A DNA stretch of 64,000 nucleotides from positions 124,001-188,000 of the forward strand of contig JACKOD010000005.1 of NCBI GenBank assembly GCA_024234505.1, given 5' to 3'. Made by a program: the position numbers and the translations under genes. The notes below the pieces were generated by a model that was not told the origin of the DNA, ran no database searches, and saw only the letters and a list, made by a program, of their open reading frames with translations. Position 1 is the stretch's first letter, and every line of letters begins with the position of its first letter. The stretch comes from Hahellaceae bacterium (GTDB taxonomy: Bacteria > Pseudomonadota > Gammaproteobacteria > Pseudomonadales > Oleiphilaceae). Positions 43,422 to 53,738 of this stretch are shown one piece after another.

Positions 43422-44282
43422 TTATTCCTGTTTTTTCAGTCTCGTATACAAGGGTGATATATTGAGACCCTTGGCGATAAAACATGCAAGATTCGAGGAA
43501 AGTTGTTGCTGTGCGTTCCTTGCCTGTGTTTCTGTCTCAAATTTTGAGAAGACACATGCTCCAGTGCCCGTCATTAGTGCGTTACCAAATTTCTCCAGTT
43601 GTTTCAGTGCTTTTTGCACTTCTGGATACTCTTCGCAAACTACTGCCTGGCAGTCGTTTTTGTATCGCTGGGCGTTTCCCTCGAAAGCGGGCGCTATTTT
43701 GATCTTGGGCGTGTCTCTTGTCAACCGTTTATCTGAAAAAATTTTAGCAGTGCTCACATGAGCCTCAGGTGTAACTACCAGGTACCAGCTTTCAGGGGGA
43801 GAAATCGGGGTGAGCTTCTCGCCCACACCTTCAGCCCAGGCGGCATGCCCCATCACAAATACAGGAACATCTGCACCCAGGGACAGCCCCATCTGTGCCA
43901 GTTGCTCCGTAGTAAGGCCGCATTGCCAAAGATGATTCACTGCGACCAGCGTGGTAGCGGCATCGGAACTACCGCCTCCCAATCCACCGCCCATAGGGAT
44001 AATCTTGTTAATCCTGATTTCAATACCCTGGGTTGTCTTCTTGTAGGGTAAGAGTTTCGAGGCGGCTTTGTATATCAGATTATCCGTAGGAGCGACGTCT
44101 TTCATTGTGTCGGGAAGGTTTATGACGTCCTCTTCAGTGAGTCGAAATGAGAGTTCATCGCAGTAGTCTAAAAACTGAAATACCGTCTGGAGTTCGTGAT
44201 AGCCATTATCTCTGCGCCCGGTAATATGAAGGAACAGATTTAGTTTTGCGGGAGCAGGTAGTGTAAGCATGGGATTAAGCAT
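43422..44282 (-). CDS. ispE: 4-diphosphocytidyl-2-C-methyl-D-erythritol kinase
   Basis: IspE phosphorylates CDP-methylerythritol in the non-mevalonate isoprenoid pathway. The 286-residue GHMP kinase has LPAPAKLNLFLHITGRR at the N-terminus and the ATP-binding PMGGGLGGGSSDAAT loop near 95. I choose the ATG at 44282 (GGAAG about 10 bp upstream); the TTG at 44303 adds seven non-homologous residues. It follows lolB closely. Confidence 0.95.
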   Translation of the reverse strand: MLNPMLTLPAPAKLNLFLHITGRRDNGYHELQTVFQFLDYCDELSFRLTEEDVINLPDTMKDVAPTDNLIYKAASKLLPYKKTTQGIEIRINKIIPMGGGLGGGSSDAATTLVAVNHLWQCGLTTEQLAQMGLSLGADVPVFVMGHAAWAEGVGEKLTPISPPESWYLVVTPEAHVSTAKIFSDKRLTRDTPKIKIAPAFEGNAQRYKNDCQAVVCEEYPEVQKALKQLEKFGNALMTGTGACVFSKFETETQARNAQQQLSSNLACFIAKGLNISPLYTRLKKQE

Positions 44283-44336
44283 GGAAAACGGACTTCCGGG
44301 CAAGGTGGCTTGTCAACAGGTTTGGGACAGGGCCGA

Positions 44337-45005
44337 TTAGAGTTGCAGTAGGGTCTGCCATGATTTAATGATCAGCGTGATTTTATTGCTACCCTGGGTT
44401 ATCACAAGTTTTGAAGGTAGCGATAGGTTATCAATGACAGTGTAATCCTGGTAGCGAATTGTCCAGTTTGCCTGGCTGAGCGTTGCAAGCCGATTTGCAC
44501 TGTCCAGTGTGAAATCTGCGGGCGAATCCGGCGACGGCAGCCCTTTGACCCAGAAGGGCAGTGATTTGATCGGTAGACGCCAGTGAGTCTGTTCAAGTAG
44601 CAGTTGCTCCGGGTCATTGGATAATACGGGCTGCTCTCCTGAGGCCATGATGATCAGGAATTGGTTGGTGCCTTCCAGTTTGACATTGCCCAGACCCAGC
44701 AGGCTGGAGGACAGGTCAATTTCATAATGCTCACCGAATTGTTGCCAGCGATTGATCACTGCTGACTGGCTGGCGTCGGCAGTTTTGACACCGATTTTGC
44801 CGCTGACTTCCCAGTGTTGCAGGTTGTTAAGCTGTTCTGCATGTTGATCCCAGCTTTGACTATTCTGGGCAGGGTGACTCACCGGCATGGTACTGATTTG
44901 GCTACACGCCGCCAGCCAAAGCATGCTCGCCCATCCGATGAGCCGCAGGACAGGTTTTGATGAGTGCGGTCGGACGGGCTCAGGCATGCTTGAAATAGTC
45001 GACAT
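44337..45005 (-). CDS. lolB: Outer membrane lipoprotein LolB
   Basis: LolB receives lipoproteins from periplasmic LolA and inserts them into the outer membrane. The 222-residue precursor has a hydrophobic signal ending in a lipobox (WLAAC, near residue 33), followed by the family pattern LQHWEVSGKIGVKTADASQSAVINRWQQ and LPFWVKGLPSP. The signal region has an unusually long polar N-terminal part. The start at 45005 is tentative since no clear ribosome binding site is visible. It sits between a TPR lipoprotein gene and ispE, a common arrangement. Confidence 0.9.
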   Translation of the reverse strand: MSTISSMPEPVRPHSSKPVLRLIGWASMLWLAACSQISTMPVSHPAQNSQSWDQHAEQLNNLQHWEVSGKIGVKTADASQSAVINRWQQFGEHYEIDLSSSLLGLGNVKLEGTNQFLIIMASGEQPVLSNDPEQLLLEQTHWRLPIKSLPFWVKGLPSPDSPADFTLDSANRLATLSQANWTIRYQDYTVIDNLSLPSKLVITQGSNKITLIIKSWQTLLQL

Positions 45006-45030
45006 GGCTATACATAACAATTAATGGGGT

Positions 45031-46788
45031 CTAGTTGGAAGCAGGCGCGGCACCAAGACGAGTCATCGTCTCGGTGATCAGCTTGTTGTCTGGAAAATCT
45101 TTCAGTATGTCCTGCCAGATTTTCAGTGCTTCTTCCTTGTTGCCTGTCGCCCACAGGACTTCTCCCAAATGCGCGGCCACTTCGGGGTCAGGGAACTTGT
45201 CAAAGGCCTTTTTCAGGTAGTCGAGGGATTCTTCATGATTGCCGAGTCGAAAGTAAATCCATCCCAGGCTATCCAGAATGGCCGGATTATCGGGCTTTAG
45301 CTGGTGGGCGGTTGAAATAAGTTCCAAAGCTTCCATTAATCGCTTGGTTTTGTCCGCCAGTGTGTAGCCGAGAGCGTTTAATGCGACAGCATTTTGGGGT
45401 TCCAATGCAATAATTTTCCGGAGATCCTGTTCCATGGCTGGAAGATCTCCCAGTCGATCTGCCAGCATTGCGCGGGAATATAGCAGCTTGGTGTTATCAG
45501 GAAACGCGCTGAGCGCGGCGTTGAGGGATCGGGTCGCTATTTGGTGTTTGCCCAGATCGAGCAGCAAATTTACTTCAATCAGCCAAATGTTTTCGGCTTG
45601 CGGCTCATGCTTTTGGCGTTCCTGCTCGAGTTGGGACAGCGCGCCATCCAAATCATTATTGATTGCTCTGAGATAACTGACCCGGGCGAGCGCAGCAAAA
45701 TAGTGGGTGCCGCTTTCTACCTGCAGATAATGTTTTATGGCTGCTTCGCTGTGGCCATCCTGGTCGTCGATTCGCCCCAGGTAAAAATGGGCCTCGTTAG
45801 TATGATTCTGATTCTCAAGCAGTTCTTCAAAATGGGATTTGGCGATGCTTCGGTCGCCTTTTTCCAGTGATACCAGTGCGTAGGACAGCTTCAGGCTGGG
45901 GGTGTCCGAAAATCTTGTCATCAGGTCATAAAATACTTCCTGTGCCTGCTCCAGATCTTTGGCATCGATTAGCATGCGGGCGTAAAGTGTGCCCATCTTT
46001 TTATTATCCGGGAAGCGGCGTGTTTGTTTGCGTAAGTAATTAAGGGAGTCATCAAGCTTCCCTGTATCAAACAGCAGTCCGGCATAAAGAATAATTGCAG
46101 GTTGATAGTCTGGCGCACTTTCCAGCAGGGGCGTAATCGTTGTTAAGGCATCTTCAGAATTTTGTGCCGCTTTCTGCATTAATGCGTAGCCATAAATGAC
46201 TTCTTTGGTGTCTGGATGACGCTCGTGCAACGCTTTGTAGAGCGCCAGTAATTCAGCTTGCTCTTCTGGTGAAAGACTTTGGGCATGAACCGCCAGTGCA
46301 TCAAAGTCTGCTTCGCCACCCAGGCCCAGGGTCTTCTCCATATAGCCTATGGCCGCTTCATATTCTTTTTTACGTGCGCTGTGAAATGCAGCTAGCTGGT
46401 TGGCTTCGATGTTTCCCGGTTCTACTTCTGCCCAGATTCTGGATAACTCATACAGTGCGTTTTCTGCTTTCAGAAACTGGGATATTCGAACAGCGCGTTG
46501 AATGACTGCGACATCTCGGGTGCGTTTGGCCTGCTGCACATAGTTCAGCAGGGTGACATCAAATCGGCCTCGCTGTGCGGCGATTTCGGCGGTCATCAGG
46601 GCGTATAGTGTTTCCGGGTCGAATTCCGAATAGCTGACAGGCGTATCTGCTTTACTTTCCGTCGGTGTTTCAGTTGCTTTGGTGGCGGTGGGGTGCGATT
46701 TGAGGCCTAATTGTGAGCAGCCGGCAAATAGAAGCGAGAAGGTGCTGGCAAGCGCGATGCGGCGAGAAAAGGATTTCTGGAATGTCAT
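45031..46788 (-). CDS. TPR-repeat lipoprotein
   Basis: A 585-residue protein with a lipoprotein signal (LLFAGC, Cys about 23), hence predicted membrane-anchored. The body consists of successive tetratricopeptide repeats, clearest at about 300-345, 410-470 and 475-560 (for example LNALGYTLADKTKRLMEALELI and DSLGWIYFRLGNHEESLDYL). It probably acts as a scaffold for envelope protein complexes. It lies directly upstream of lolB, as in many gammaproteobacteria, but its exact role is unknown. Confidence 0.92.
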   Translation of the reverse strand: MTFQKSFSRRIALASTFSLLFAGCSQLGLKSHPTATKATETPTESKADTPVSYSEFDPETLYALMTAEIAAQRGRFDVTLLNYVQQAKRTRDVAVIQRAVRISQFLKAENALYELSRIWAEVEPGNIEANQLAAFHSARKKEYEAAIGYMEKTLGLGGEADFDALAVHAQSLSPEEQAELLALYKALHERHPDTKEVIYGYALMQKAAQNSEDALTTITPLLESAPDYQPAIILYAGLLFDTGKLDDSLNYLRKQTRRFPDNKKMGTLYARMLIDAKDLEQAQEVFYDLMTRFSDTPSLKLSYALVSLEKGDRSIAKSHFEELLENQNHTNEAHFYLGRIDDQDGHSEAAIKHYLQVESGTHYFAALARVSYLRAINNDLDGALSQLEQERQKHEPQAENIWLIEVNLLLDLGKHQIATRSLNAALSAFPDNTKLLYSRAMLADRLGDLPAMEQDLRKIIALEPQNAVALNALGYTLADKTKRLMEALELISTAHQLKPDNPAILDSLGWIYFRLGNHEESLDYLKKAFDKFPDPEVAAHLGEVLWATGNKEEALKIWQDILKDFPDNKLITETMTRLGAAPASN

Positions 46789-47180
46789 ATATACTTTTTG
46801 TTATCGCTTGATTTGGCCTAATAATGGCATAAGGATAGCCATAATCCCATAGCGTTTTTTATTAAAATCCTCTAATTCAGACTAATGATCCGCTGTAATT
46901 CATTCATACGGACCTGGCGTTGGACTATATGGCTTCTGTTTAACGTCATTCTTTTTGGCCTTCGTCAAGGATACAGAGGGCGGGATGACGTATTGTGGCG
47001 ACTGTTCTAGTGGTCAGATGATGCATTGAATTGATGATCATGGATTTGACTAAGGTAGGGCGTGATGAGACTCAAAATTGTTGGGAATCTGAATCTTTAC
47101 CCGGGTAAATCTGGTCATCCTGGTCATTCATCATTAAAATCGGCTCTCGGCATTACGTAATCGAGGTTTTTCGCGGCGAC
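46789..47180. other. Divergent promoter region between the TPR gene and hemA
   Basis: About 390 bp of non-coding DNA separates the divergent TPR lipoprotein gene and hemA. It is A/T-rich near the TPR gene. I see no RNA gene, no confident operator and no open frame with a ribosome binding site. Confidence 0.4.
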
Positions 47181-48527
47181 ATGGCTTTTCTTGCATTGGG
47201 CATCAATCATAAAACGGCTCCTGTTTCTGTCAGGGAGAAAGTCGCGTTCGCACCGGATAAGGTGATTGCTGCGCTGCAGGAGGCATGTCAGGTATCGCAT
47301 GTCAGTGAAGTGGCGATTTTGTCCACCTGTAATCGCACCGAACTCTACTGTGTTGCCGAGCTTCCGGGTAGTCGGGCATTGCTTGAGTGGATGGGGCGTT
47401 ATCACGGACTGGATACCCAGCAGCTTATCCCCTGTAGCTATGTGCACTGGGATGAGGACGCCGCGAGACATATGATGAAGGTGGCCAGCGGGCTCGATTC
47501 TCTGGTTTTAGGTGAGCCACAGATTTTTGGTCAGCTGAAGTCGGCTTATGCCACCGCGCAAGAGGCTCAGACGGTAGGTACTGAGCTGGGGCGTTTGTTT
47601 GAACAGGCGTTTTCTGTTGCAAAACGTGTTAGAACCGATACGGCGATTGGTGAAAACCCCGTTTCAGTTGCCTATGCGGCCGTCAGTTTGGCCGGACGAT
47701 TGTTTTCCTCTTTGAAAGAGAATCGGGCGTTATTGATTGGTGCGGGTAAAACGGTGGAATTGGTTGCCCGGCACTTGCGAGAAGCGGGTGTGCAGGATAT
47801 TACCGTTGCCAATCGTACGCTGGTGCGTGCACAGGAACTGGCGTCGGAGTTTAATGGCCGGGCTATTTTGCTATCTGATATTCCTGATTATTTACATCAG
47901 GCCGATATTGTTATTGCGTCAACCGCGAGCCCATTACCTATTCTTGGAAAAGGTGCGGTAGAGAGTGCATTAAAAAAGCGCCGTCACAAGCCTATTTTTA
48001 TGGTGGATATTGCCGTTCCGCGAGACATCGAATCTCAGGTTTCAGAGTTGGACGATGTGTTTTTGTATACCGTCGATGACCTGCGCCAGGTGATAGATGA
48101 AAATATTCGATCGCGCGAAGGTGCTGCCCGCGAAGCGGAACACCTCGTGGAAAGCGGTGCGGGCGAATTCATGTTGCAGATGCGTGCGCTGGGTGCGACT
48201 GGAGTACTCAAGGCATTTCGTGAACATTCTGAAATGTTGCGCGATCAGGAGCTGGAAAAAGCCCTGCGCACACTAAAAAATGGCGTCAATCCCGAACAGG
48301 TCTTGCGTTCACTGGCACGCGGGTTAACCAACAAGCTGATTCATAGTCCGACGGTTCAGGTGCGTAAAGCGACGGCTGGAGGGCGGGATGAGGCAACGCA
48401 ATGGTTAAGGGAGTTATTTGATTTGAAAGTTGATAAAGGGACGCCCTTGGTGATGCCTTCAGATGAAATGACAGAAGGTGATGACTCAGGAACGGTCACT
48501 GATATCACAAAGGCAATGAATTCCTGA
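47181..48527 (+). CDS. hemA: Glutamyl-tRNA reductase
   Basis: HemA reduces glutamyl-tRNA to glutamate-1-semialdehyde, the first committed step of C5 heme synthesis. The 448-residue enzyme shows the N-terminal catalytic segment [14 protein letters not shown] with the active-site cysteine, [20 protein letters not shown], the nucleotide-binding [15 protein letters not shown] and a C-terminal dimerisation helix. It is followed by prfA and prmC, the classic gammaproteobacterial order. Confidence 0.97.
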   Translation: MAFLALGINHKTAPVSVREKVAFAPDKVIAALQEACQVSHVSEVAILSTCNRTELYCVAELPGSRALLEWMGRYHGLDTQQLIPCSYVHWDEDAARHMMKVASGLDSLVLGEPQIFGQLKSAYATAQEAQTVGTELGRLFEQAFSVAKRVRTDTAIGENPVSVAYAAVSLAGRLFSSLKENRALLIGAGKTVELVARHLREAGVQDITVANRTLVRAQELASEFNGRAILLSDIPDYLHQADIVIASTASPLPILGKGAVESALKKRRHKPIFMVDIAVPRDIESQVSELDDVFLYTVDDLRQVIDENIRSREGAAREAEHLVESGAGEFMLQMRALGATGVLKAFREHSEMLRDQELEKALRTLKNGVNPEQVLRSLARGLTNKLIHSPTVQVRKATAGGRDEATQWLRELFDLKVDKGTPLVMPSDEMTEGDDSGTVTDITKAMNS

Positions 48528-48716
48528 CACATAACGGACAAAATTGCCTGTATGCGGTAAAATGCCCCTCTTGAGTTCTGTTTTTATACTCGAAATAAAT
48601 TAGCTAAGCGACTGTGACCGGACTTTTCGTTTTTCGGGTGTCAGCATCCGATGCGTTGGCCGGTATTCGCTTAGTCTCTGCTTTATCCCATTTACTCTCT
48701 GGTTGTGTCCGAAAAC

Positions 48717-49805
48717 ATGAAAGCATCAATCCGTGCCAAGCTTGATCATATTTGCGAACGTTATGAAGAATTAGCTGCATTGCTGAGTGATCCGGGGGTA
48801 ATTGGCGATCAGAATAAATTCCGCGAATATTCCAGAGAATATGCCGAACTGGAGCCTGTCGTTGAGTGTTTTAAGCAATATCAACAGGTCCAGGACAACA
48901 TAGAAGAAGCCCGGTTGTTGATGGCGGATTCTGATCCGGATATGAGGGAAATGGGGAAAGAGGAATTAGCGTCAGCCCAAGAGCAGTTGCCAGCCCTTGA
49001 AATGGATTTGCAAAAGCTGTTATTGCCGAAGGATCCCAACGATGCCCGCAACGTCTTCCTCGAAATTCGGGCAGGAACCGGTGGCGACGAAGCCGCGATC
49101 TTCGCCGGTGATTTGTTTCGTATGTATTCGCGCTATGCCGAAAACTGCCGCTGGAAGGTTGAAGTCGTCAGTGAGAATCCTGGTGAGCATGGCGGGTACA
49201 AAGAAATTATCAGTCGAGTGGTGGGTGAGAATGTTTATGCTCGCTTGAAGTTTGAGTCGGGGGCACATCGCGTACAGCGGGTCCCTGCTACAGAATCTCA
49301 GGGGCGGATACATACATCAGCCTGTACCGTCGCCATCTTGCCTGAAGCGGATGAGTTGGCAGAAGTAGAAATAAACAAAGCCGATTTACGAGTCGATACC
49401 TTTCGGGCATCGGGTGCGGGCGGACAGCACGTTAACAAAACCGACTCTGCCATTCGCCTTACACACTTACCCACGGGTATTGTTGTTGAGTGTCAGGACG
49501 AGCGTTCCCAGCACAAGAATCGTTCCAAAGCGATGTCGTTACTGTATGCCAAGCTCTCCCAGGCAGAACAGGATGCCCATGCCAAGGAGCAGGCCGATGC
49601 GCGCAAGAGTCTGGTTGGGAGTGGCGATCGTTCTGAACGAATTCGCACCTACAACTATCCTCAGGGGCGTGTAACGGATCATCGCATTAATCTGACCCTC
49701 TACAAGCTTGATGAAATTGTAGAAGGGGATCTTAACCCGGTTATTCAGCCATTGTTGCAGGAATTCCAGGCCGAACAGCTGACGCGCCTCAGCGAAGGTG
49801 TCTGA
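48717..49805 (+). CDS. prfA: Peptide chain release factor 1
   Basis: RF1 terminates translation at UAA and UAG. The 362-residue protein has the GGQ loop ([15 protein letters not shown], near 230) and the codon-recognition anticodon-like region near 185. I choose the ATG at 48717 because [12 protein letters not shown] matches the family start; a GTG at 48705 adds four residues. The 189-bp gap after hemA suggests its own promoter. The stop codon abuts the prmC start. Confidence 0.96.
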   Translation: MKASIRAKLDHICERYEELAALLSDPGVIGDQNKFREYSREYAELEPVVECFKQYQQVQDNIEEARLLMADSDPDMREMGKEELASAQEQLPALEMDLQKLLLPKDPNDARNVFLEIRAGTGGDEAAIFAGDLFRMYSRYAENCRWKVEVVSENPGEHGGYKEIISRVVGENVYARLKFESGAHRVQRVPATESQGRIHTSACTVAILPEADELAEVEINKADLRVDTFRASGAGGQHVNKTDSAIRLTHLPTGIVVECQDERSQHKNRSKAMSLLYAKLSQAEQDAHAKEQADARKSLVGSGDRSERIRTYNYPQGRVTDHRINLTLYKLDEIVEGDLNPVIQPLLQEFQAEQLTRLSEGV

Positions 49806-50699
49806 TTGGTGACTATATCTGACGCTCCCGAGGCGCAGGGCAGACAGACGATTGCGTGGGTGGTGGCGAACACCCATATGCCCGCATCGGAGTCACCCAA
49901 ACTGGATGTGGAGTTGTTGTTAGCCCATGTTTTGCAAAAGACCCGAACCTATCTTCATACCTGGCCAGAAAAAATACTTACACCGGCGCAGTGGGACGAG
50001 TTTCAGGCGTTAGTTAAACGTCGTCGCCAGGGAGAGCCCATTGCTTTCTTGCTGGGATATCAGGATTTCTGGAATCTGCGATTGCGAGTGAGCCCCTGCA
50101 CTTTGATTCCAAGACCGGATACAGAACGTCTGGTGGAAGTCGCGCTGGAAAAAGCAGCGGCAAAGGATCATTCATCGGGAAAAATTCTTGATTTAGGTAC
50201 CGGGACGGGAGCCATCGCACTGGCGCTGGCCAAAGAGCTGCCATGTTGGCGGGTAACCGGGACAGACCAGTCGCCGGCAGCCATTATTCTGGCAGGCGAA
50301 AACGCTTCACTGAATCAAGTGTCCAATACATCCTTTCTGATCAGTGACTGGTTTGATCAGCTAGTTGCTGAATCGTTTGATTTGATTGTGAGTAACCCAC
50401 CTTATATCGATCCACTCGATCCTCACTTGAAACAAGGTGATGTGCGTTTTGAACCCTCCAGTGCACTTATTGCAGGAAATAAAGGGTTGGCTGATATTGA
50501 ACGCATTGTGGAGGAAGCACCGCATTGGCTTGCCGCCGGTGGTTGGTTATTGCTCGAACATGGCTATGATCAGGCGTCGTCCGTGCGTGCACTTTTGACC
50601 GCGCGAGGTTTTGTTCAGGCTGAAAGCTGGCAGGATTACGGTGGGAATGATCGGGTCTCCGGTGGTTGCTGGTGTTCAATGCAGGGGGAAGTAAGCTAA
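49806..50699 (+). CDS. prmC: Peptide chain release factor N5-glutamine methyltransferase
   Basis: PrmC methylates the glutamine of the GGQ motif in release factors 1 and 2. The 297-residue protein has an N-terminal helical domain (about 1-85), the SAM-binding ILDLGTGTGAIALALAKE and the substrate-binding SNPPYID. The start may be TTG 49806 or GTG 49809; GAAGG upstream fits either. Its position directly after prfA matches its job. Confidence 0.95.
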   Translation: MVTISDAPEAQGRQTIAWVVANTHMPASESPKLDVELLLAHVLQKTRTYLHTWPEKILTPAQWDEFQALVKRRRQGEPIAFLLGYQDFWNLRLRVSPCTLIPRPDTERLVEVALEKAAAKDHSSGKILDLGTGTGAIALALAKELPCWRVTGTDQSPAAIILAGENASLNQVSNTSFLISDWFDQLVAESFDLIVSNPPYIDPLDPHLKQGDVRFEPSSALIAGNKGLADIERIVEEAPHWLAAGGWLLLEHGYDQASSVRALLTARGFVQAESWQDYGGNDRVSGGCWCSMQGEVS

Positions 50700-51463
50700 T
50701 GATGGATCCGGAATTTTCTGACGCTCAGCTATTGCGCTACAGTCGCCAAATTATGTTGCCAGGCTTTGATATTGCAGGGCAACAGAAACTGGCAAAAAGC
50801 CGTGTGCTGGTGGTTGGATTAGGTGGTTTGGGTTGTCCCGTCGCGATGTATCTGGCAGCAGCGGGTGTAGGAATACTGGTCTTAGCTGATTTCGATAAAA
50901 TTGAACTCTCCAATTTGCAGAGGCAAATTGCACATTTCCAGCAGGATATGGGGCGCCTTAAAGTGGATTCAGTGGCCGACAAGGTTCGTCGGTTGAATCC
51001 TGAGGTGGAGGTTGTTACCGAATCGCTGCCGCTTCAGGACGAATTGTTACGACAGACAGTGGCAAGGGTTGATGTTGTCGTGGATGCCAGTGACAATTTT
51101 GCTACGCGATTTGCCATCAATCAGGCCTGTGTTGAACAATGTAAACCGCTGATATCCGGTGCGGCGATACGCATGGAAGGTCAGCTCTCGGTGTTTCGTG
51201 GTTTTGAGGCCGATCAGCCTTGTTATCAGTGTTTGTATGGAGAGATGGATGAGGCAGCGTTAACTTGCTCTGAAGCGGGGGTGATGGCACCACTGGTGGG
51301 CATTATTGGTAGTATGCAAGCGATGGAGACTGTCAAGGTTTTGTCTGGAATGGGTCAGCCTTTAACCGGTAAATTACAGATTTTGGATGCGATGACAATG
51401 GAATGGCGCACCATGCGCTTGCGTAAAGATCCCGTATGCAAGGTATGTAGCAGAATTACGTAG
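50699..51463 (+). CDS. moeB: MoeB/ThiF-type adenylyltransferase (E1-like)
   Basis: This enzyme adenylates the C-terminal glycine of a ubiquitin-like sulfur carrier such as MoaD or ThiS. The 254-residue protein shows RYSRQIMLPGFDIAGQQKL, the nucleotide-binding VVGLGGLGCPVAMYLAAAG, DNFATRFAINQAC, and zinc cysteines in CYQCLYG and the C-terminal CKVC pair. There is no rhodanese domain. The ATG overlaps the prmC stop (TAATG), so the genes are coupled. MoeB is more likely than ThiF since no thi genes adjoin and a molybdoenzyme is present at 22.7-26.4 kb. Confidence 0.9.
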   Translation: MMDPEFSDAQLLRYSRQIMLPGFDIAGQQKLAKSRVLVVGLGGLGCPVAMYLAAAGVGILVLADFDKIELSNLQRQIAHFQQDMGRLKVDSVADKVRRLNPEVEVVTESLPLQDELLRQTVARVDVVVDASDNFATRFAINQACVEQCKPLISGAAIRMEGQLSVFRGFEADQPCYQCLYGEMDEAALTCSEAGVMAPLVGIIGSMQAMETVKVLSGMGQPLTGKLQILDAMTMEWRTMRLRKDPVCKVCSRIT

Positions 51464-51537
51464 CGATGTGGCGTAAAATAGTACAAAAGTAATGAAATGA
51501 GTCGCTTGGATTTGCACTCATGGATAAAGGCGCAAAG

Positions 51538-52038
51538 ATGAATAAGATGTTGTTAAAAATGAGTTCTGGTCGAGTGTCAGGGACGATTTGCCAAGGCCTG
51601 ATGGGCATGGCCATGGCATGGATGATGGGATGGGGCGGGCCTCTGATGGCTGACGTGAAGTCGCTGGATAATGATGACTTAACAGAAACCTATATCAAAG
51701 ATTCGACTATTATTGTCGCGCCAAAGCGAAAACAGGAAGATCCAAAGAAAGATCAGAAAAAATTGATGAATCTTACCATCTCACCGGGTGAGCCTATCCG
51801 CACAGAAAAAGATGATGTGCAGGAAACGGCCGACGTGCAGGATGAGGCCAAAGAGAAAGCGGAGGCGGCGCGCATAGGTTCTGAAGAGGAGATGAGGCGG
51901 TTAGCAGAAGCGATGGGCATGGAGTCATTGCAGTCGGCGCAACCTCAAATTCCCGTTAACCAACAACCGGGAAATCGTGAAATATTTACGATCAATGTGC
52001 AGTCCCAAATGCTTCCTCCCGAACCCGGCTATCGATAA
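51538..52038 (+). CDS. Hypothetical protein with a signal-like N-terminus
   Basis: The 166-residue product has a methionine-rich hydrophobic N-terminal segment (about 15-35, GLMGMAMAWMMGWGGPLMA) like a signal peptide or anchor. It is followed by a highly charged stretch (KRKQEDPKKDQKK) and a probably helical Glu/Ala-rich region. I recognise no family. The start at 51538 has AAAGG about 8 bp upstream; the ATG at 51520 adds six residues. It lies between moeB and the convergent PhoH gene. Confidence 0.65.
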   Translation: MNKMLLKMSSGRVSGTICQGLMGMAMAWMMGWGGPLMADVKSLDNDDLTETYIKDSTIIVAPKRKQEDPKKDQKKLMNLTISPGEPIRTEKDDVQETADVQDEAKEKAEAARIGSEEEMRRLAEAMGMESLQSAQPQIPVNQQPGNREIFTINVQSQMLPPEPGYR

Positions 52039-52093
52039 GCCGCGCAATAGAACACCAGTCTTATGACTTTTGAGTTATTCCCTGAGTAGTCAG

Positions 52094-52112
52094 TGGGGCG
52101 ATTAACGCCCCA
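52094..52112. terminator. Hairpin between convergent genes
   Basis: TGGGGCG-ATTAA-CGCCCCA forms a perfect 7-bp stem between the ends of the hypothetical gene and the convergent PhoH gene. There is no T-run, so function as an intrinsic terminator is uncertain. Confidence 0.4.
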
Positions 52113-52116
52113 GATG

Positions 52117-53499
52117 TCATAAATTGGCTTCAGCAAACTCGGCTAAAATCGACCGGGGCACGCCTTTCAGGTGAATATGCCCGCCATGACGGAATTTCTT
52201 GAAGCGTTCAGACATGTAGGTCAGTCCCGAGCTGGTTGGGCTAAGATAAGGTGTATCTATCTGAGCCAGATTCCCCAGGCAGACCACTTTACTGCCATTG
52301 CCTGCACGAGTGATGATCGTTTTAATTTGGTGTGGGGTGAGATTCTGACACTCATCTATCAGGATCAGACTGTGTTGAAAACTTCTGCCCCGAATATAAT
52401 TCATTGATTTAAACTGCAGCGGTACCTTGTTGAGAATATAGTCCACGCTGCCATGGGTATTTTCGTCATCTTCATGCAGCGCCTCAAGATTATCGGTAAT
52501 AGCGCCCAACCAAGGCTCCATTTTCTCGGCCTCCGTGCCGGGCAGAAAACCAATGTCTTCGTCCAGTCCTTGTACGCTGCGTGTGGCAATAATGCGCTTA
52601 TAGATTTTGCTGGCAACCGTCATTTCTATTGCCGCGGCGAGTGCAAGAATGGTTTTTCCTGAGCCTGCCGCCCCGGTCAAATTGACGAGATGGATGTCCG
52701 GATCAAGCAAAAGATGTAAAGCGATGGCCTGGTAAATATCGCGAGGTACGAGCCCCCAGGCTTCCTGGCGCATGAGATCGTCATGGCGTAAATCTTCAAT
52801 GACCAGTTTTTCCTCATCCAGATCGGCGACTCTGCCTACAAAACCGAGGGCGTCGACGACAAATTCGTTGATGTTCAGTGCTTCGAGCTTTCCTTCCCGT
52901 TTTAGAATGTGTTCAGTGACACCTTCGCGCTGTACGGTTTCTACTTTTGTAATGCTATCCCAAAATGAGCCTTGGAATTCCATGTAGCCTTTGGAGAGCA
53001 TGTCTACATCATCGACGAGCTGATCGTTGTGATAGTCCTGGGCTTCAATACCAAATCCGCGCGCTTTGAGTCGCATATTAATGTCTTTGCTGACAAGAAT
53101 GATATCCCTGCCTTTATGCAGGGACTGCAGATCGGAAAGCGAATTGATAATGCGGTTGTCATTCAGTGTGTCAGGAAGATGTGGACCGCCACTTGAGCGG
53201 GTGTTCATCAATATGGAAATCGTACCTTGATGGGTGTTGCTTGCGAGACGATGAATCGGTACGCCACGTTCGATTTCCTTTGGTGTCGCGTCACCGAGCA
53301 GTCGGTCGATCATGCGAATGGCCTGACGACAATCTGCGGCAATGGATTGCTTTCCTGACTTGAGTTTGTCGAGCTCTTCGAGCACGGTCATTGGTATGAT
53401 GACCTGGTGTTCTTCAAAATTAAGCACGGCATTTGGATCATGAATCAGGACATTGGTATCAAGAACGTAAGCTTTCTTTTTGCTACGAGGTGAGGCCAT
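52117..53499 (-). CDS. PhoH family protein with PIN domain (PhoH2/YlaK-like)
   Basis: A 460-residue fusion of an N-terminal PIN ribonuclease domain (about 8-145; YVLDTNVLIHDP and LVSKDINMRLKARG carry its acidic residues) with a C-terminal PhoH ATPase (about 230-455; GAAGSGKTILALAAAIE Walker A, LILIDECQNLT Walker B). PhoH2 proteins of this architecture are reported to act as ATP-dependent RNA-unwinding ribonucleases. No antitoxin-like gene precedes it, and it appears to be transcribed alone. Confidence 0.94.
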   Translation of the reverse strand: MASPRSKKKAYVLDTNVLIHDPNAVLNFEEHQVIIPMTVLEELDKLKSGKQSIAADCRQAIRMIDRLLGDATPKEIERGVPIHRLASNTHQGTISILMNTRSSGGPHLPDTLNDNRIINSLSDLQSLHKGRDIILVSKDINMRLKARGFGIEAQDYHNDQLVDDVDMLSKGYMEFQGSFWDSITKVETVQREGVTEHILKREGKLEALNINEFVVDALGFVGRVADLDEEKLVIEDLRHDDLMRQEAWGLVPRDIYQAIALHLLLDPDIHLVNLTGAAGSGKTILALAAAIEMTVASKIYKRIIATRSVQGLDEDIGFLPGTEAEKMEPWLGAITDNLEALHEDDENTHGSVDYILNKVPLQFKSMNYIRGRSFQHSLILIDECQNLTPHQIKTIITRAGNGSKVVCLGNLAQIDTPYLSPTSSGLTYMSERFKKFRHGGHIHLKGVPRSILAEFAEANL

Positions 53500-53680
53500 G
53501 AGCGAGCAGTTCCTTTTAGTCGGCTTTTATAATTCATAATAACCTTAAATAACTAAAAGAAAACTACTCGAATGTGCCTTTACAGGAACAAGCGGGAATC
53601 AACCACAAATTTGAAGGGGTTCAGGAGGATGTTTGGCAGTAATGGGAGAGGTTAAGCAAAAAACGAGAGAGGGATTGCAT

Positions 53681-53712
53681 AGTTGAGCTGTGTCCCGTGA
53701 CACGGCTCAACT
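53681..53712. terminator. Long hairpin downstream of the CBS gene
   Basis: AGTTGAGCTGTGTC pairs with GACACGGCTCAACT (14 bp, one G-U pair) around a 4-nt loop, about 27 bp past the stop of the minus-strand CBS gene. No T-run follows, so it may be a 3'-end stabiliser or a weak terminator. Confidence 0.45.
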
Positions 53713-53738
53713 CATTAACTGACTAGCCATGAAAGCCT

